DNA of 64,000 bases, taken from positions 1,240,001-1,304,000 of the forward strand of contig OY292274.1 of assembly GCA_958496175.1 (NCBI GenBank). Direction: 5' to 3'. This DNA comes from Sisyra terminalis. Lineage: Eukaryota > Arthropoda > Insecta > Neuroptera > Sisyridae. Made by a program: the position numbers and the translations under genes. Below the pieces are notes generated by a model. The model saw nothing but the letters and a program-made list of their open reading frames with translations, was not told the DNA's origin and made no database searches. Every line of letters begins with the position of its first letter. Position 1 is the stretch's first letter. Below are positions 32,680-45,642 of this stretch, in pieces.

Positions 32680-33990
32680 ATTTATTCCCTTGGGTGCAGT
32701 TTTTTCAACTGTTCTCATTAATCATTTGACTCGTTTATTTTGAAAGTGGCGTACGTCCATTTCAAGGACGGTCTATATGGTGATTCTTCTTCTTGTAACT
32801 AGAATAAAGTATGTTAATTATTTAATTGCTAAGTTTTCAGAAATTACTGGTTTTATTTTAGTTGTTAACAAAAACGCCAATTATTCCCTCCTCCTTAGTA
32901 TCTTATGTTCCTATGGTGAAAAATGATGATGTTCTTGAAATGGACTTAACTCACTTTCAAAATAAACGGCACATTTGATTGCTACTTTCTTCAATTCCGG
33001 TATCTACACCTTTTGTGAAATACATTGATTGATTTTATCGATTTATTAGTTCTATGATATATGATACTTTTAGTACCTATCCTAATCTATCCTCATTTTG
33101 CTGATTTCCAATGACAAAATTAATGTCTATCCTTTAAAGCAAGCCTTCTGGGGTTATTTTGGTCAAAGTGGAGGCTCTAAAACTGGTAAGTGCTGCCACA
33201 ACTCAGTGGTGCTAGATTCGATTTTTGTGTTGAGCAAATTTTAATGTTTTAATATTTCTCACTATATAATTTTTTTTTAAATCTAGGAGTCGCTTAAAAC
33301 TTTGGTAGTTATGAAACGTCGATGAATATCAATTAAAGAAAACTCCATTAAAGTTTTAATTCAAAACTTTTGATTACCTTTATGATGACAGAGCTTTAAT
33401 TTATATAATTTAAGTTTGTAATATTCTCTCAAAGATTATTTTCATTTATAACTTATGTAGGTAACTTATTTTTCCTTTTCCATATCGGATAATCTTGCGA
33501 ATATGATTCTGCTTCTGAATAGGTCTTTAAGATACGCTATCTTCGGCTCAAAACTATAATAGAGTATGAAACTAAAATGTGTGCTTGATTAAGGAAATGG
33601 AATAAATTGATTTTAGATGTTGAATTTAAGATGGAATTGGGTTTATTTTTTTTTTTTTTTGGGTATAAAACTAGAAATTTCACAGTACTTGCAGGGTATT
33701 ATTACGAAACTGGTGGAATTAATTTCCTAGTCACTGAAGTAGAGTTGTGAGATTATTATTTAATTTCCTTTGAAATTCTTTATGAGGGAATGTTTGAAAG
33801 CCGAGTACAAGACGATTAATAAATATATAAGACGATTTCTTACGACTTGTTAGAAATCGTATTTTGATCAAATGGGAATTAAATAAGGGAATTGTTTTTC
33901 GATTCCCGACTGGTGGTACATAGGGTAGGTCAGTGACCCGTGTGACACTGACTCTAGCTTTTCTATATATCATTTCGTGCATCCTTGTCG
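32680..33990. other. Unassigned
   Basis: No feature recognised. The minus-strand frame 33731-33982 has no domain. Confidence 0.35.
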
Positions 33991-34750
33991 CACTCTAAGG
34001 CCAGAGGTCAACGACCGTCGTGATCGATTCACAGAAAATTCTTCTTCCCGCCATTTTGGCCACAATCCCGTCGTTCCTTGAGCGTGAGCGCTAGCTAGCG
34101 GCGGGAAAACGACAGTCGGCTAAAAACGGTTTTAATAGATATAGTTGAAGAGATTGGCTTGTCTCGTGTTGTTGTTGAGCATTGAAAGGAAGGAAAAATG
34201 TGGAATTCCCTGGATTGGATGAAGTGCAAGTTGCATGTGAATAGAGCGGCCTTGCTTTTGTTTTTAAGTGCAATTACTGTTGGTTTTGTCGAGGTGATAT
34301 GATCGTTTGCACAATTGGTTTTTTGTTTTTTAAATTAATTTGAATGATAGAAGTTAGGAATTGTTGTTGAAGTGTTGGGCGTAGTAGTAGTAGTGGTAGT
34401 AGTAGTAGTAAGGACTACTATAGCAAGAGCTATAGATCATGTTCGCGTTAGACAGAGATGTATATATGTAAATGGTTGGCGTTGCAGTGTGGAGTGCAAC
34501 GCTATTATATAAAGCTAGTGCATTAGTGGCTTTAATGCGGCGGCTGATGCAACATAGAGCAGCGTGATGCAGGTCGGGAATTTGATGTTGATGTAGTCCC
34601 GACCTGCACAAGCCGCCGCCTAAGTAACCAGGTCGTGACGATGTTCTCTGGTACGTTCGGACCAATTGACTGAAAGACGGACCAATAGAACAAACAAACG
34701 CCACAAGGACACTTCCTAGACTCTGATTACGTGCTTTTATTTTTATCACT
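33991..34750. promoter_or_regulatory. GC-richer region of unknown role
   Basis: CpG-rich between 34000 and 34110, with a GTA microsatellite at 34378-34412 and TATATAAAG at 34506. The hairpin GCAGGTCGGGA...TCCCGACCTGC lies at 34569-34607. The minus-strand ORF 34354-34749 runs through the microsatellite and ends in a tyrosine-rich tract, so it is not accepted. Possible host promoter. Confidence 0.25.
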
Positions 34751-34860
34751 AATCCACTTACTTACTCGGTGGCGTAAATAATTTTTTTTATTTCACAATT
34801 TTCCAAGACGTTCTCCATGCATTTGATAACAATATATCGCTGATTTAAATAGCCACATAT

Positions 34861-36877
34861 CAGTGGCGTGCATTACATATAGACAAAAAGACACTGCCTA
34901 CCCTACACAATTCAGATAAATATTTATAAGCTTGTTCTGATATCTAATTTTAATTTATTTACGAGTACTATCAAATATCAATAAACAAAAGATCTTAACG
35001 GATATCATCCGTGTGGCCAAAAATTTAGCTTTTCGGGGCTACTTTTTCCATAACATATAGTCTGCGGTCGACTATGGATATGGGCAAATAATTTTAAAAT
35101 TTTAGAAGATAATTAAAGAGGTACGAGTTATTTTGGTCAAAAATTATATTTTCACACTATTAGAAACTGAAAAACACCTTACATTGGCTATGAAACTCCG
35201 CTATTATGCACCTATTTAATTGAAATCACGTGACAAGCAAAAAATTTATGCGTTTTAAGAAAGTTGTGCAAAATATGCTGAATATGAGTTAGCAGGTTTG
35301 CAATACAAGCCTACGATATAGATTAAATTACAGAATTAAGAATTTCAAACATTTATTTAAGTTAGAACAAATTGTTCAACTTTGGCTTCGCGGGCTACTT
35401 TTAAAGCCTTTGCGGTCGACCGCGGTCGACTTGTTGGCCATCCCTGATCTATACAGTATACAGATTATGCCAGTTCATTCGTTCGTTCAATTTCAAGTAA
35501 GCGATTGGTAATATTTGCATTGCAATGCACTAGCGCTACTGAGTCTAACAGCGGGAAAGACACGAACTATTCGTGCCTAAATATTTATATGTGTGCAGCT
35601 ATATATATATGGCCAGTGTGTGTGTTCGTATGAAAACAATAATACAAACATACAATTCTACAAATACGCACGCACACAACCTCATAGAAAAGCACTGTCT
35701 TCTTACAACACGACAAATTACGATAATTACCGAAGTAGCATCGTTTCTTATTCATTAACGCTGCAATTACAAATTTGAATTTTATTGATTTCAATAATCG
35801 ATTTAACGATCAGTAATCTACGTACATTGTTATTATTTAATTCTAATAAATTTTAATAATGTATTATCTATTATCTGTATTATTTATTAATCCTGACGAT
35901 AATATTCTATTTCTTTAATAAAGTTTACAAAATGAGTCTATCTATAGATATTTGTGATTAAAAATATCAACATCATTATTTACCCTATACCGATTATCCA
36001 ACAAAATTATAAAATGTGAATTTTTCGATTTTTTTTTTGTCAATTGATGGAAAATCGTTCGTAGTAGTTTGTGAAAGAAACCGTTTCGTTTGTGAAAAAA
36101 AAGTTTAGCGGTAATTAAATAAATAAGATAAATTAATTACTTAATTAGTCATTGATATAGTAAAATGTTAAAAAAATAAGGTTTGAAGCCACATACAATA
36201 ACAAAAATGAAGGAAAATTTAGGAAACGGTTGCTTAAATGTAAAACAAAAAAAAAGAAAGTTAAATAAAATATTTTCCGAATTTCAAAAAATACTTAATG
36301 TTCTACTTCGTATATATATTTTTTCAAAAAAATTTGGGAGAAAAGCCTGTTTAATTATATTTCGATTTTTGTTATTTTATAAAATTTTGGGAAAATATAA
36401 TTTGAGGAAAAAAATCAATTTTTGAGTTGCTTTTTTTCCATTTTTTTCGAAGGGGGGAGGTTCTGCTTAGTTTTCCTTAACTTTTTTTTTAGTTTTACAT
36501 TTAACCAACCGTTTCCTAAATTTTCCCGCATTTTTGTTATTGTATGTTGCTTTGAACCGTATTTTCTTAACATTTTACTATATCAATGACTACTTAATTA
36601 ATTATTTTTTCTTAATTAATTTACTCCCGCTAAACTATTTTGTCACAACCGAAACGGTTTCTTTCACACACTTCTACGAACGATTTCCCATCGATTTGCA
36701 AAAAAAAAAAAATTCAGAAAATTCACACTTTAAAATTTTGTTGGCTAATCGGTACAGGGTTCATTATTTATTCATCATAACCACAAACTAAAACCAACAT
36801 GCAGCATTTTTGATTATATTAAAGTAGCTTTTAAAAAGTTCTGCCTAACCTGTTTAAAATATCTGTGCACGCCACTG
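34861..36877. mobile_element. hAT-type element with 8-bp duplication, containing a foldback
   Basis: CAGTGGCGTGCA at 34861 and its complement ending at 36877 form the terminal repeats. CCACATAT flanks both sides (34853-34860 and 36878-36885). The interior holds a duplicated segment with GGCTACTTTT and GCGGTCGAC (35025-35060, 35395-35430), a second hAT-like end at 35446, and the whole foldback V at 35986-36767. No transposase frame. The insertion history is nested. Confidence 0.75.
35986..36767. mobile_element. Foldback element V, complete
   Basis: Inverted arms of about 280 bases (35986-36265 and 36478-36767), each beginning ACCC-TATACCGATTA/CC-TGTACCGATTAGCC. The middle contains CGAAGGGGGGAGGTTCTG. 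The right half recurs at 52381-52889. The two ORFs across it (36183-36425, 36534-36791) are low-complexity AT frames and not genes. Confidence 0.7.
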
Positions 36878-36885
36878 CCACATAT

Positions 36886-37385
36886 ATATGTACATACCTA
36901 TATGTTTTATGTCCTTTTCCACTTCTATTGTTTAAGTTTGAAGGCAACTCATTTAGAAATGAAAATAAACCATGATATATTGCAGAACACGTTCGTTTCG
37001 CATTATATTTTATCAATTGATTAGGCGTTCGATTTCTAAAACAATTTTATTACTTGTCCAGTTGCACTACTCTTAATTTATTTGGAAAAAAATTGATATG
37101 GAATTACAAATCATACAATGGCTTAAAAATAAAACTTTCCCTTAATTAATACAAAGAAAATACGCCTTACGTGATAACGATTAGTTGTTATTTACTTTGA
37201 ACCAGAGATAAAAAAGAAAAACCTTGATTTTCAAGGAAACTTTGTTTTTAATGTCGACGTAGTTTCTATTTTTTTCAAATTGGAAATACATGGTTTTCAA
37301 TAGTTATTTCTGGCCAAATACTTACTTCCATTTTTACCGTAAACAAGTTGACGCCAAATATTTTTTTTTTTTAAAAAAACCGAAT
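36886..37385. other. Unassigned
   Basis: AT-rich, no feature. Confidence 0.35.
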
Positions 37386-37993
37386 GCCAAAAAATTGCTC
37401 ATGAATTGCTCTTTCGAAATACACAATTGCTCCACTACTATCATTTATCATTAATTAATTAATCATAATTAAAAAACCAAAATTTAATTCCCGATTATCT
37501 CTAATTATATGGACTTATTTTTATTGTAATTGGTGCCAAAAAATTGCTCATCTTTTTTTCTATTTTTTCTATTTTCTATTTTCTATTTTATCTTTTTTTT
37601 TTTATTTTATAATTAAGCCAATAATATAAGTTTGTTTACATGGATGTATACAAATGTAACCTAATAAGTCACTATGACTTGTCCTCATAAAAGCGGCAAG
37701 CAAATTGTCGCGCGACGATGACGTCACAATTATTACTCGCAGGCTTAAAGCCGTAAAATAATTATTTATTTTATTAATTAATTAAAAACGATTTTATGAA
37801 CAAAAAATTCATCATTATTATCAGAAAAAAGGATGAGCAATTTTTTGGCACCAATTACAATAATAATAAGTCCATATAATTAGAGATAATCGGGAATTAA
37901 GTTTTGGTTTTTTAATTACGATTAATTAATTAATGATTAATGATAGTAGTGGAGCAATTGTGTATTTCGAAAGAGCAATTTTTTAGTTGTATA
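37386..37993. mobile_element. Foldback element W inserted in a Jockey fossil
   Basis: Arms 37404-37552 and 37832-37980 are equal in length (149 bases), and by eye I count four mismatches. The motif GCCAAAAAATTGCTCAT occurs at the inner edge of the left arm and just outside it. The 280-base centre contains GCGCGACGATGACGTCAC. The right end interrupts reverse transcriptase sequence just after the FGFRQGHSTIQ motif. Confidence 0.75.
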
Positions 37994-38575
37994 GTCGAGT
38001 GGCCTTGCCTGAATCCAAATTGATAGTTAGGAATTTCTTCTAGAAGGGGAAGGACTTTTTTTGTAGTATGAGCTTTTCAAGGAGCTTAGAAATAATTGGC
38101 AGAAGACTTATTGGGCGGTACAAAGACACAATGCTTGGATTTTTTCCTGGTTTCAGGACCATTACTACTTCAGCGATTTTTAATATTTCGGGCCAGTGAT
38201 GTAGTCGAAGTATAGCATTGAATAAATAGAGCATCATCATAATTGCCTTTTGTGGGAGCTCTTTTAGCATTTTAGCACTGATCTGATCCACTCCGGGAGA
38301 CTTTTTGTTGTTGATTTTTTGAACCGCGCTTTATATATTTTTAGGCGTAAAAAGGTAGAGTTTTGTGGCTTGATTGATGGTATCATCATTGGGAGTAAAC
38401 ACCTTAGTCAGGTGACTAGAAAATAGATCAGCTTTTTCTGAGTCGCTCCTTAACCAGACCGGAGAAGCTAAGTCCTTTTTAAGAGGGGGATTAGGTTGAA
38501 CAGGTTTAGTTTTTGCTTTTATTGGCTTCCATTTGTTGGGATTCATTTGACCAAGCTTCCGATGAAGTATTTGAT
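37994..38575 (-). pseudogene. Jockey-type LINE reverse transcriptase fossil, cut by W
   Basis: Minus-strand pieces in order: WKPIKAKTKPVQPNPP, FSSHLTKVFTPND (38546-38331), then DQISAKMLKELPQKA and LYRPISLLPIISKLLEKLIL (38291-38040), and LLEEIPNYQFGFRQGHSTIQ (about 38055-37997). These are the fingers/palm motifs of the Jockey group. A stop near 38330 and frameshifts near 38290 and 38050 break it. The YADD box is missing because the fragment stops at the foldback W. Confidence 0.85.
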
Positions 38576-39799
38576 TTAATTAGAGAAAAAATAAAAATAT
38601 CCTTTCTGTTTCTAATCCTCGATAGAAGTAGCTATAGTAAAATTATTTGGTATATTATGAGTTAATGAAGGTTTAGGTTTGAAAATTATTTTGTTTTTCA
38701 ATAAAACTTACATAAGTGTAAGCTATCAGATATGTTTAAATATTTAAAATCTACATCTGTAAAATTTTCAAACCAAAGTAAAAGACCGCAAGCCGTTAGG
38801 AAGTATCAACTTTAATATTCACGATAAAATCAGTCGAGGAAGTTGGTTTTTCTTGATATTCAATAAACTAGAGACTTATCAGAGAAGTAATTTATATGCG
38901 CTTTCTACATAACTTTAACAGGTAAAAGTAAAAGGTTGAAAGTTGAATTATAACAAGAAAATTCATTGAAATCATTGATCGTGGTATAGTAACAAAATTT
39001 GATTATAATTTTTCAATTTTCGTGTTTATATTTTAGTAAAAAGACAAAACGAAAGAGTGAAAAGTTTATTTTTTTTAAACGCAATTAAATAATTATCAAA
39101 TCCCGCCATTTAAAGTTACATTAAATGTCACGATTAAATGAAAAAAAAATCCCGACAAAGAACTGTTTAATTCTCTATTCAATATTTCAGAAACAGTGAA
39201 AAAAGAAATTAAGCCTCTATTAGCTCTACTTCACGATACAGTTTCATAACTAATAGAATTGACCGCAACCTTTAATAAAGATGATCCTTATTGAAGGATG
39301 GCTGGACTTTCTTCAACAAATTTTAAAACCATCTACTACTTGAAAATATGATAAACGTACCTTTTATTTTTGGTAGAAAATTTAATATACCGTTTTGTTT
39401 TTCGGTAAAGTATATTTCATGAAATTGTATCCACTTGAATATTCAGTTATTTGCAATTCTGGATTTACTCAAAGATTTGAATGCATAGTTGTTGAAAAGT
39501 TCGATTTTAAATTGTCTAGCCAGACTAACTACCATTTGATTAAACGTCAATCATAATTATGATACTGCGTCCTATAAAACGTCATGTTTTCGCTGATTTA
39601 ATTATTTGCTGGTCATTTATTGCTCGCTTTTTTAATTGCGTTTTTGTGATAGAGGTTGTGTTCTATGATATCCCCATTCTGTGCCACAACTTGAAACGTT
39701 TTTCGAATTTAAAGTTACTAACCAATATTGCTGGAATTTGCTATAGTGTACAACAGATCAAAAAAAAGAAGATATTTTTTTGATTTTTTCAATTTCTTC
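38576..39799. other. Unassigned
   Basis: AT-rich. A 74-codon frame at 39559-39783 has no domain. Confidence 0.35.
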
Positions 39800-40440
39800 C
39801 CACTCAGCGGCGATCAACGTGTTTTTTTGATGTTAAGAGCTTATTAGTTTATGGAATTGATCGGCAGAGCCGTTTAAAAGTTATACCAAAAAACTACTTC
39901 TGAAAAATTTTTTTTTTGAGATTTCTTAGAAACTACTAGTCCGAATCGGTTCAAAATTTCTGGAAATCTAAGTTAAACGATTTCTTCCGAACGAATGAAC
40001 CGATTTTTACGCAATTTGCGGCATTTGACGCAGTTTTGAAGCATAAAATAATCATTTCCTACAAAAAAAGCATTCTGATGAAAATTGGAGAAAATATTTG
40101 GAAAAAACATTTTTCTGAAAATATTCAAATTGCAATACCTTCGAACGAATCAACCGAATCAACGGATCAACCGATAATGCGGTTTGCGGCAATTTTTTGC
40201 TGCAATCAATGTCGTTTATCAAAGTTAAGGGCTGATTAGTTTTTGGAGTCGATCGTTGGAACCGTTTCGAAGATGTATCAAAAAAACAAGATTCAGAAAA
40301 CTTATTTTTATCACTTTTTTGGCAATTTTTCGAAATCTATCGATTCAAATCGATCTTAAAAAAATAATCGGAATAGTCCAAGGACCTTAAAACGTCAAGA
40401 TCTAGAGAAAACTCGATTTTCAAAACAAGTAATTAAGCCA
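39800..40440 (+). repeat. Two diverged tandem units (39810-40010 and 40197-40400)
   Basis: Both units contain, in order, GATCAACGT/CAATGTCGTTT, GCTTATTAGTTT/GCTGATTAGTTT, TGG-AT/GTCGATCG, ACCG/GCCGTTT and ATCAAAAAAACA/ATACCAAAAAACT, with a period of about 390 bases. A satellite-like or duplicated non-coding unit. Confidence 0.55.
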
Positions 40441-40493
40441 ACATTTCCTGGTTTTCGAAAAATTTTAATTTTCTTAGTGTAGCTATGTACTCC

Positions 40494-41886
40494 CGTGAGA
40501 AGTTCCATACTTCGTTGGTATAGTTAAAAAGATGTTTTTAATCCACTGCCGTAACTTCTTCCGGTAGTTCCTAAACTGGCACACCAGTTATAAGATTTGT
40601 GATTGCTAAAATATGATACAATTTTAAACACAAATTACTTTTAATATCAAAATACATAATAAGAAAACGTATGTTTTGCGGCAAAGCCAAGGACAAAGAA
40701 AATACAGTTTTAAATACATCCATGTTAGTGGAATACAAATATAATAATTATTGACTCAAATGTAAACTATCATGTCATTAGTTTCAATTGTCATTTTGAT
40801 TTCATTCAATTGCTAATTTTAGTCATTTGTCAGTTGTCAGTGTTGGGCTGTGAATATTTCACGAAAAATTACTGGTTTTCAAATGAAAGATTTAATTGAC
40901 TATTTATAGATATTTATTATAAATTTACACATTTGGTTACTTATACAAAATGAATATTACATATTATCTGAATTAACCGTTTAACCGAATTAACAGATTG
41001 GGTCACATGTTCGAAAAATACTTATCAAAAACATTTACCGTATAGAAGTAGATTATTGCCATAAAATATCATATATAGATATGTATAAACAATCGTAAAT
41101 AACGATGTCCTAAAAATTATATTTATACAATAGTGATTGTATATGTTATTAACCCATTCATATCTATGTATTGAAACTTAGTTTTAATTCAAATATAGAC
41201 AAATGTAATGTAATATAAAGTGTTATTCGACTTTTATTACATTATTTTAAATATTATACTGAATAATTTTAGAAAAATATCTTTCTTTTAAATGCATTTT
41301 AGTTCTCATTATAATAATAATAGGCAAACGTAAGTAATATGTATGCATATATTTCGGCAAAGGTAGACTAATATTGTAAATACATACGTATGAGTGAAAT
41401 ACCATAATTGCTTCAAATTTGAACTGAATGATTGTTGATTTAGTTTCAACAGTAATTTTGATTTCATTCAATCAATTGCCAATTTGTACCATTTGTCAGT
41501 TGCGTCAGTATTGGGCGGTGAATATTTATCGGTAAATTACTACTTAGTTGTGTATTAATATGGATATTGTATAGACTGGAAAATCCGAAAATATTTAGTT
41601 CAACGATGTCTAAAGGTTCTACCCGTTCTAAAGAAGAAATATATACACTTAACAGTGTATGTATTTTTTGACTGTTTGCTAGCTATAACTTCATATCTGA
41701 TTCGGAATTGTTCGGAATAATCGCCCTCCCTTTCCGAGTGCTGACTTAACTTGATCCATGCTACTACTATGCATATCGCTCCCGAAAATCGGCCAGATTT
41801 CGCCCGCTTGAACCGTTCTTTCTCGATCACCGTTTCCAAGCAACTTCATACTGTTACTTTAAGGCATCATTTTTTTAACAATTCAC
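40494..41886 (+). repeat. Dispersed repeat U, copy 2
   Basis: Same-orientation partner of 22674-24110, with the same 5' point (GTGAGAAG) and 3' point (AACAATTCAC). Copy 2 lacks the segment with GATCGAGTCCTTCGATAATC. ORFs inside are not conserved. Confidence 0.7.
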
Positions 41887-41900
41887 TTTTATTAAAAAAA

Positions 41901-42094
41901 TTGGCTCAAGTCCATTTTAGCACACCCACAATCTGGCAACGTTGCATTTTCGACTTTGTTTTTAATTTAACTCGCGATTAAATCTGTCCATAATGAAAAT
42001 GTAGCCACAAAAGAGAGATTTACGCCATATTAGAATTAAATTATCAAAAACTTGATAATTGATTATGGGTGTGCTAAAATGGATTTGAACCAAA
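41901..42094. mobile_element. 194-bp MITE
   Basis: Terminal inverted repeats of about 30 bases (TTGGCTCAAGTCCATTTTAG and CACACCCA at the left, complement at the right), with two mismatches by eye. No clear target duplication, so superfamily unassigned. Confidence 0.65.
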
Positions 42095-42959
42095 CATTTT
42101 TTCAAAAGGCCGGCAAAGAACTATAACTTCAAAAATCAAATTACATTTTGAAACAATTCCTTTAATTTGACTCAGAAATGAGTCCCATGCAGCTATGTTA
42201 AATGTATCTAAGAATTGAGGCCAAAAAATTTCCCAAAAATGCTCGTTTATAGAAATTTTCGTTGCAATTTTCATGAAATTATTTAGGCAGATTTGTTAAT
42301 GTTAAAGGTTTATTCTTATAGTTATGAAACTACTTTGGTTTTTGAGAGAAATTATGAATTGTAATTTAATGAGTCAAATGATCCTACGTTACCATATGCG
42401 TAGTTCTTGTGACCTATAAGGGGCTATTTGAAAGTAAAGGAGGAAATGTAAACTATTGACCTTATAGAAGTTTACCGTATTTTGATTTAATTCGGTTAAA
42501 CGTTTTAACAATTTTTTGGTAACGTTATGAGTAGCGGAAAACCACGACGATGGACCAACTCTATTGGAAATTTTTGAAATAAGTCGACAGCCTCTAAGTT
42601 GTCAATGTTCCCAGTTTCAAGATGAAGATAATAGACCGGATCGTAATCAGGAAATTAGAGACTACTCACCGTTAATGACCCCTGTCGTGGCTTCTGCTGT
42701 TAGTGCTGACCCCTAGCGCCATCTCACTCCCAGTTGGCTGAGTGAAAATTGGACAGATGAAAAACGCAAAAACTTGGTGGGGAAAAGTAGTAGGCCGAAG
42801 GCGCCTAGCAGAAGAAAAACAAACGAATAGCGTGCGAGCGAGATAACCCAAAGCAGCAATGACCTGTTTCTAGGGCAAATGTTGCAATGCATCTCCACCA
42901 TGTTCACATGCTGCCCTCACTTAAAGGCAATTTGAACGGTTTTTCCTCATTAAATTTAT
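42095..42959. other. Unassigned; GC-richer at 42660-42960
   Basis: The GC-richer part contains TAGCGCCATCT and GGCGCCTAGC. The minus-strand frame 42713-42907 has no domain. Confidence 0.3.
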
Positions 42960-44442
42960 TCGCGATTACGCGATATTTTCCACTTGAAACTCTTCACGCG
43001 ACCAATGAGAACTAATGAGGTATAGAGATGCACTCGCTTAGTTCAAAGCCACTTTAATACGTTTCTGCAATTTTGATAACACCAAAACAGTAAACTTGAA
43101 TGTTACTACGGAATTTTTAAGAAAAAAATGATACAAAAATCGTTCTAAATTCGTTTTGTAAACGTAGTATAATTATCTTCCTGTGTTTTCCATGTGACTT
43201 TCACTCTCTTATTCAGACGCCATCAGTTGATCGGAATACTTATCAGTTGATTCAATGACAAAAGATGCATGTTCTGCTAATTCATTCTAACCTCAACGTT
43301 TTTGTATGTATTTACCATAGGTATGCATATGCAATACTAGCGCATGAGCTTATCGCTAGTAAAGCCTAAGAAAATGGCATTATGTTAATAGAAATGATGG
43401 AGTTTTGTACGAATTTCTCGACTGATTATCAAGATTTTGTTTTTAGGTCAAATTCAGGCTAAATTTAGATGTGCTAGAGTAGAATGGGTAGCGGAAAAGA
43501 AAGGAAGAAAGAGATGGAGAGGTACACGCAATGTTTATCCATTTAGTCCTCGTCCTCGAAAGAGGTCAACCGCCCCTGACTCTGAGAGCTTACAGTGTCA
43601 CACGCTGCTGTTTTGTTTTCATTGACCGAATGAAGCGAAGGCCTTTCGAACGCACCACGCGTTAAATGTCCGGAATTACCAAATTAATTTGTTAAATTAA
43701 TTTTCAGGTAGAAACCAGCTTTTAATCATCCATGGATAATTTTCGATTATATAAATAGAAAGCTCAATAATCTATATTGACTTACATAATGAAATATTGA
43801 AACTAGGTCTCTATTTGTTTCATTTCTGTTTGCTTTTGTATAGGTGCTGCATTTGTATAAGTTAATATTACCTATTAATTGATTGCTGCAATGATTTGAT
43901 TAATAACTAACTAATTTTGATTCTACAACATTATTCTCAATGAATGATTTATGTAAATGGAAATTATTTTTCAATGTTATAAAATACAAATGAGTATATC
44001 AGAGAAATTTCAAAATATTTATTGAAATCATTTGTGATTTTTAAAACCTATACCTATGAGTTACATATTTAAAGTAAGTGAGCAGCTTTATTTCAACGTA
44101 TTCAAGTCCATCATAAATTTTTGATTTCAATAGACTAAACTATATTCACCAAGCATGGGAAATGCCGTAAAAGTATGAATAGTTGACATGATTGTCAGTT
44201 GTCACCCATCTTTTACAGGGAAATATTTATGAAGGAAGGAAGCTGAAACAGTAGAAAATTGTGATTTACTTTTCAATGTATTAGAATCCATTCATTTGCA
44301 TAAAATTCTAAATCGCCGTTTGCTATTATGCATGTAGTAAATTATAATACGTACATATGTGGTAATATTGTACGAAAAATTGTAGCAATATCATTACATT
44401 TTCTTGATAATTTCAAATACCAAGTTTTATTTTTTTTTTTTG
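42960..44442. other. Unassigned; weak exon-like segment at 43444-43625
   Basis: TTTTGTTTTTAG precedes an open stretch (GQIQAKFRCARVEWVAEKKG and on) that is GC-richer than its surroundings and ends at 43625. No donor site in frame is convincing. Possibly a terminal exon or chance. Confidence 0.25.
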
Positions 44443-45159
44443 GTAATTTTGTCATATAGGGGCTTTTCTCAAAAAAAAAAAAAAAATGTGTGCAGTTCAC
44501 ACGCGGTAGAAGTGAAACCTTCAAAAGATGAACTTCAAGATATTGAGACGAATGTAAGATTTTATGAGTAGGGTAATTGTAGGGTTTATTTTACGATTTT
44601 TTAACATATATGTATATTACATAAATTTATCCTGAATCCAAATTTGTATTTTCGACAAATTTTGATACAAGGGCTTATGATAATGGAAGTATGAAATAAA
44701 TCCAGTGGTGGTAAAGATACAGGTATCGTTTAATATTTGAAACTATTGTATTTGGACATCGTTGGAATTACATTTTTTCTCGATTGCTTCAAAATTCGTG
44801 CAGCACAGTAAAATATTATCATTTGCATTAGAATTATTTTTAATTATTACCCATAAAAGATTTTCATGTCCTGGGCGTTGTGGGTTTTAAATTTCGTTGG
44901 AATCACAATCGTTCACAAAAGGAGCACATATTATGATTGAACATATTATTTAAAAAAAATTAACGAAATTCTTCATGAGCAACTTTATTTCGTCGAAATT
45001 GTGAGTATCTAAGGAATCGGCTGTACATTCATTTGAGTAGAACCGGAAAAACAGTTCGTAATATTATGTGATATCAGAATTAATTTTAAATTAGCTTTTA
45101 TTTTGTTGAAATTTCTTGATTAAGGACGAAATATGCGATTAGAAAATATTTCAGTACTT

Positions 45160-45328
45160 ACTAGCATCATTTTCACTATTTTGCACAGTCGAATCATTAT
45201 TAAACGTATAAGAACTATTATTTTTCTTATTTAATAATGCTTTTCGGCGTGCCCGAAACTCACGAACACGTTCTGTTGAACCTTTTGACGTCTGTATAGC
45301 CTTGTTTTCTTTATTTTTTTGTCGTGAT
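45160..45328 (-). pseudogene. Short basic coding remnant, possibly transposon protein N-terminus
   Basis: The minus strand is open over about 56 codons, with RQKNKENKAIQTSKGS then TERVREFRARRKALLNKK. Runs like RVREFRxRRK are common at the start of several insect transposon-encoded proteins. A donor-like GTAAGT lies at its end (45164-45159), before the stop. There is no ATG after the upstream stop. Family unproven. Confidence 0.35.
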
Positions 45329-45642
45329 AATCATGACAATAATCCGTATTCATTTACAGCAAATTTGAAAATTAATTTTATTAAAATAATGAAAAATGTT
45401 TATGTTCACAATTATAATAAGCAACTTAACACGGTTGTTATTGGTCGCTATGAAAACCATTCTCAAGTAACGTAATACGCAGGCACGCACAACCATAATA
45501 AATACTAATGTTTCCTACCTCACACTCTCTCATGTTAAATCTCATAAATTTATGTATATGCTTCTCTTTTTATTGCCACTTTCCGTTTCCGTTTCATAAC
45601 ATTTCAAGTCACAACGATGCTAAAAAAGTTTTCACTTCAAAA

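Noticed and set aside
34354..34749. 131-codon minus-strand ORF
   Set aside because: Its C-terminus is the translated GTA microsatellite (tyrosine run) and no domain is seen.
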